Origin: Opitutaceae bacterium
GTDB lineage: Bacteria; Verrucomicrobiota; Verrucomicrobiia; Opitutales; Opitutaceae
NCBI GenBank assembly: GCA_015075305.1
Contig: JABTUS010000001.1
Location: 930,001 to 994,000, forward strand
DNA: 64,000 bases
Direction of reading: 5' to 3'
Shown here piece by piece: positions 61,689-64,000 of the stretch (its first letter is position 1; each line of letters starts with the position of its first letter). A model generated the notes under the pieces. That model ran no database searches, was not told the origin of the DNA, and saw nothing but the letters and a program-made list of their open reading frames with translations. The position numbers and the translations under genes were made by a program.

Positions 61689-63536
61689 TCAACGCCCGAT
61701 GTCGCCAAGGAAGTCATCCATTTTCGCGTATCGCTCCAGCAGCGATCTCGCCGCCCGGCATCGCTCGATGGACGCCAGACCCGTGTGCTCCGCAAGGAAG
61801 ATGATGTAGGCCGCGACATTGCGCGCATAGTTCAGCCGGCCCTCTTCGCTGATTGAATAAAAGCGCGCCCGCTGGCGGTAACCCGCGGACGAATGATCGC
61901 CAAGCGCGCTCTTTTCCGCACGCCCCTCGGCTGCAAGCACGAACAGGAAATTGTACTCAAACCAAAACATGTGCTCAGGGCTCGGAGCCAGTTTCTCCAG
62001 CGCCGCACGTGTCGCCGTCTGATTTGTGAAGGGTTCGGAATCCCCCGCTCCCGACTTCAGCAGCGCATCCGTGATGAAGCTTCGCGCCATCTTCCGCTCG
62101 GTCGCATCGGCGCTGAACGCCCCCAGAAGCGCGAGCTCAACCGTAAAGCGATACCAGTCGCGCCACAGCGCCTGATCCGCCGGATCCCGGGATGCAAAAA
62201 GCGCGCGTCCCATCTCATAGGTGTAGCGTCCGCTCGTCTTGATCTCAAGATGCCGTCCCGTGACCTCTCCCATGACGCGGTAGTTTTCAGCGGATTTTCC
62301 CGACCCAGAATGGAATCCGATGCTCGCTCCAAACTGACGACACACCCGCCATTGCTTCTCGATGAGACCGCGCAGCGCCGCATTGTCTGGATACGGCATG
62401 TTTTTCTGGAAACCAAACGCCGGAGCCACGAAGTGAATCTTCATGCCCATCACCTCGCACAGCGCGAGCATGATGGCTGTTGTCTCCGGCGTCGTGAGTC
62501 CCGGAAGTTCATCGATCGACAGTTCACGGAGATACGCACGCCCTGCCCGCGTCGCAAATGCCGCCGCGCGCGCCGCTGCATACTTTTCATCGCGGCGCTT
62601 CATCTTCTGCAGCGAGGGCCAGACCGTCGCAAGGAGGGTTGAAAACGCATCATCGTCCAGGATGACTCCGGCTGCAGCAACGCGCGTCCTGACCGCCGCG
62701 ATCAACGCCGCATCGATCGACTTCACATCCGCGGGCTGCTTTCGCGCAAGCTCGGGCGAGAGATCGAAGGTGATGTAGCTGGCCAGCAGACATCCCCCCA
62801 CGAGCTGATCTTCACGCGCATCGAACTTTCCGCCAATCGGCTGGTGATCCGCATTGAAGCTCCAGGCAATCTTCAAGTGATGAAATCCATGCTTCAGCTT
62901 CGACAGCACGGAGCCATGGCTCATGCCCTCCACACTCTGTCCCTGGTGCCCTTCCGGGACGTTCGTTCCAATGAATGGAAACGGCACAGTGTCCAGCCCG
63001 CCTGCAAGCATGGCGTCGACGTCGAAAACCAGCTCGCGCGGGATGGAGTTCTGATTTGCCGTCACTCCAATGTCCAGCGCACTCATGGCCCACTCCACCG
63101 CCGGCCAGTGCAGCGTCGTGAATCGCGCCCCTATTCCCAGTGTCGACTGCCCAAGCCGCTCGGTTGCCGTCGGAAAAATCGTCGAGTCGGCATCGTGCGT
63201 CTGCACCAGATTCTTCAACCGGAGAAGGTTCTCCCAGGTCGCGGGAAAATAGCGCGCACTCCCAATGTTCCGCCCATCCTCAAGTCCGGCTGACACCGCG
63301 CGCGCCTCCGCAGGGCTGAACTTCCAAGCGCAGTCTCCGGTCGATCCATCCTCAACCAGACACCACTGCCCCTCGGCTGTTGCAAAGCTGCTCTTCGGCC
63401 AGTTCCGAACCGACAGGTGATTCCCTGAAATCGCCGCCGCCAGCGCCGGCCAGTCCAGACAGAAGTCAGGGCTCACGCACGGGTTCGTGCTGATGCGGAG
63501 GGAGTTTTGGACAAGGAAACGGTTGATCGATCGCAT
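61689..63536 (-). CDS. Tagaturonate epimerase-like protein (UxaE family)
   Basis: A 615-residue protein with the strings KIHFVAPAFGFQKNMPYPDN, ASIGFHSGSGKSAENYRVMG and LEIKTSGRYTYEMGRALFAS, which I associate with UxaE-type D-tagaturonate/fructuronate epimerases; conserved His and Glu would bind a metal. UxaE converts tagaturonate to fructuronate in galacturonate breakdown, plausible for a polysaccharide degrader. The protein is longer than the enzyme I recall, and no other uronate genes are in the window, so the exact substrate is uncertain. The N-terminal 100 residues are poorly recognised. Confidence 0.68.
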   Translation of the reverse strand: MRSINRFLVQNSLRISTNPCVSPDFCLDWPALAAAISGNHLSVRNWPKSSFATAEGQWCLVEDGSTGDCAWKFSPAEARAVSAGLEDGRNIGSARYFPATWENLLRLKNLVQTHDADSTIFPTATERLGQSTLGIGARFTTLHWPAVEWAMSALDIGVTANQNSIPRELVFDVDAMLAGGLDTVPFPFIGTNVPEGHQGQSVEGMSHGSVLSKLKHGFHHLKIAWSFNADHQPIGGKFDAREDQLVGGCLLASYITFDLSPELARKQPADVKSIDAALIAAVRTRVAAAGVILDDDAFSTLLATVWPSLQKMKRRDEKYAAARAAAFATRAGRAYLRELSIDELPGLTTPETTAIMLALCEVMGMKIHFVAPAFGFQKNMPYPDNAALRGLIEKQWRVCRQFGASIGFHSGSGKSAENYRVMGEVTGRHLEIKTSGRYTYEMGRALFASRDPADQALWRDWYRFTVELALLGAFSADATERKMARSFITDALLKSGAGDSEPFTNQTATRAALEKLAPSPEHMFWFEYNFLFVLAAEGRAEKSALGDHSSAGYRQRARFYSISEEGRLNYARNVAAYIIFLAEHTGLASIERCRAARSLLERYAKMDDFLGDIGR

Positions 63537-63601
63537 GGTGGCGGTGGTTGGTATCGCTGGAGGAGACCCAACCTACCCGGGGCGAACATGCGAGTGAAGC
63601 C

Positions 63602-63632
63602 AAAGAAAAGCCGGACCACACAAGGGTCCGGC
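63602..63632 (-). terminator. Rho-independent terminator of the gene at the right edge
   Basis: On the minus strand GCCGGACC (63632-63625) pairs with GGTCCGGC (63617-63610) around a 7-base loop, followed by TTTTCTTTGG. It lies 36 bases after the stop of the partial gene and separates it from the epimerase gene. Confidence 0.88.
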
Positions 63633-63667
63633 GAAGGATTGCACGAAGGCGTGACTTTTCGATCCGG

Positions 63668-64000
63668 CTAGTGCTCCTGCTGGATCTCAATGACCTTGTT
63701 GTCCGAGAAAACCACGCGAAAACGCTCACGCGTGCGGCGACTCGGGAAATTCAGGTAATAGGGATACATGGGATCCGCGTAGCAATAGTATCGATGATAC
63801 CAGCCGCGGTAGAGGAATGCGCCGTCCATGCCCTCATAGGTCGTGTAGCTCCAGATTTCCTTGGTGCCCGATGCATCCGTGCGCGTGATCAATCTGTCCG
63901 GCTCACCGAGCGCAAGCTGGACCGCCTCCTTGTCAAAACCGAGCGCGACCTGCCCTTTCTTGATCAGGTCCTGCTGCTGCGGCGTCAGTCGTGAGAAAGC
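63668..64000 (-). CDS. SmpA/OmlA-like small protein, 5' end outside the window
   Basis: The last 110 residues of a gene that continues beyond the right edge; the frame stays open to base 64000. The visible region reads SRLTPQQQDLIKKGQVALGF, then KEAVQLALGEPDR, and later SGTKEIWSYTTY, RTRERFRVVFSDNKVIEIQQ. The pattern of a helix followed by LGEP and then KEIWSY is typical of SmpA/OmlA- or BamE-like folds. A YYCYADPMYPYY stretch is unusually aromatic. Lipoprotein status cannot be judged without the N-terminus. Confidence 0.7.
   Translation of the reverse strand, partial: AFSRLTPQQQDLIKKGQVALGFDKEAVQLALGEPDRLITRTDASGTKEIWSYTTYEGMDGAFLYRGWYHRYYCYADPMYPYYLNFPSRRTRERFRVVFSDNKVIEIQQEH

Overview
The window looks like chromosomal core DNA from a Gram-negative member of the Verrucomicrobiota, most likely the Opitutaceae/Opitutales. 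Reasons: a Minf_1886-family gene (a family named from Planctomycetes and Verrucomicrobia), an LPS supply and export set (hldA-type kinase, kdsC, lptC, lptA, lptB, an LptF/G permease), GatCAB, a fused branched-chain 2-oxoacid dehydrogenase E1, HPr kinase, a fused BatD/BatE protein and TonB/ExbB/ExbD. The DNA is moderately GC-rich. I see no insertion sequence, prophage, integrase or CRISPR array.

Layout. 1-7.1 kb: moxR (3' part), a DUF58 gene, two von Willebrand A genes (batA, batB), a low-complexity BatC-position gene and a fused batD/batE, with tight or overlapping junctions. 7.1-21.5 kb: short housekeeping units on both strands: LOG-family hydrolase, gluQ, mogA, MazG-like pyrophosphohydrolase, an Hsp20-like gene, yhcH-rlmJ, small conserved genes, a DUF192 gene, an M24 peptidase, a heptose-7-phosphate kinase, tlyA, nadK, an EF-hand protein, an M16 peptidase and a Minf_1886 gene. 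21.5-23.9 kb: an unusual Fur-family regulator with a strong terminator, a superoxide dismutase with an export signal, and a divergent exported hydroxypyruvate-isomerase-like protein. 23.9-31.5 kb (minus strand): rpmI-rplT, pheS-pheT, gatC-gatA-gatB. 31.7-32.1 kb: tRNA-Lys(CTT), tRNA-Thr(TGT), tRNA-Gln(CTG), each with encoded CCA.

32.4-37.3 kb is the most system-like region: exbB, two exbD genes, tonB, a periplasmic TPR gene and two paralogous one-helix coiled-coil genes, closed by a strong terminator. It resembles a Ton motor with Tol-like accessories. 37.4-43.6 kb: fused E1 dehydrogenase, kdsC-lptC-lptA-lptB, hprK, rph. 44.2-46.4 kb: sucC-sucD, followed on the minus strand by the SRP RNA. 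46.7-48.0 kb: an ECF sigma factor, a small membrane protein and a membrane-anchored Spy/CpxP-like protein, arranged like the CnrH/CnrY/CnrX metal-sensing module. 48.4-52.5 kb: leuA behind a structured leader, an LptF/G permease, rlmN. 52.7-57.3 kb: an ABC ATPase, permease, GldG-like protein and DUF4340 protein, comparable to the gliding-associated Gld transporter. 57.5-61.4 kb: metF directly behind a perfect 10-bp inverted repeat, then a 929-residue chimera joining a PilM/actin-like domain, a membrane helix, a coiled coil, three PEGA-like repeats and a TonB C-terminal domain. 61.7-64 kb: a tagaturonate-epimerase-like protein and the 3' end of a SmpA-like small protein.

Several of the start codons I inspected have no clear Shine-Dalgarno sequence, so starts were chosen from family length, signal peptides and gene overlaps. 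Start coordinates are less certain than gene identities.
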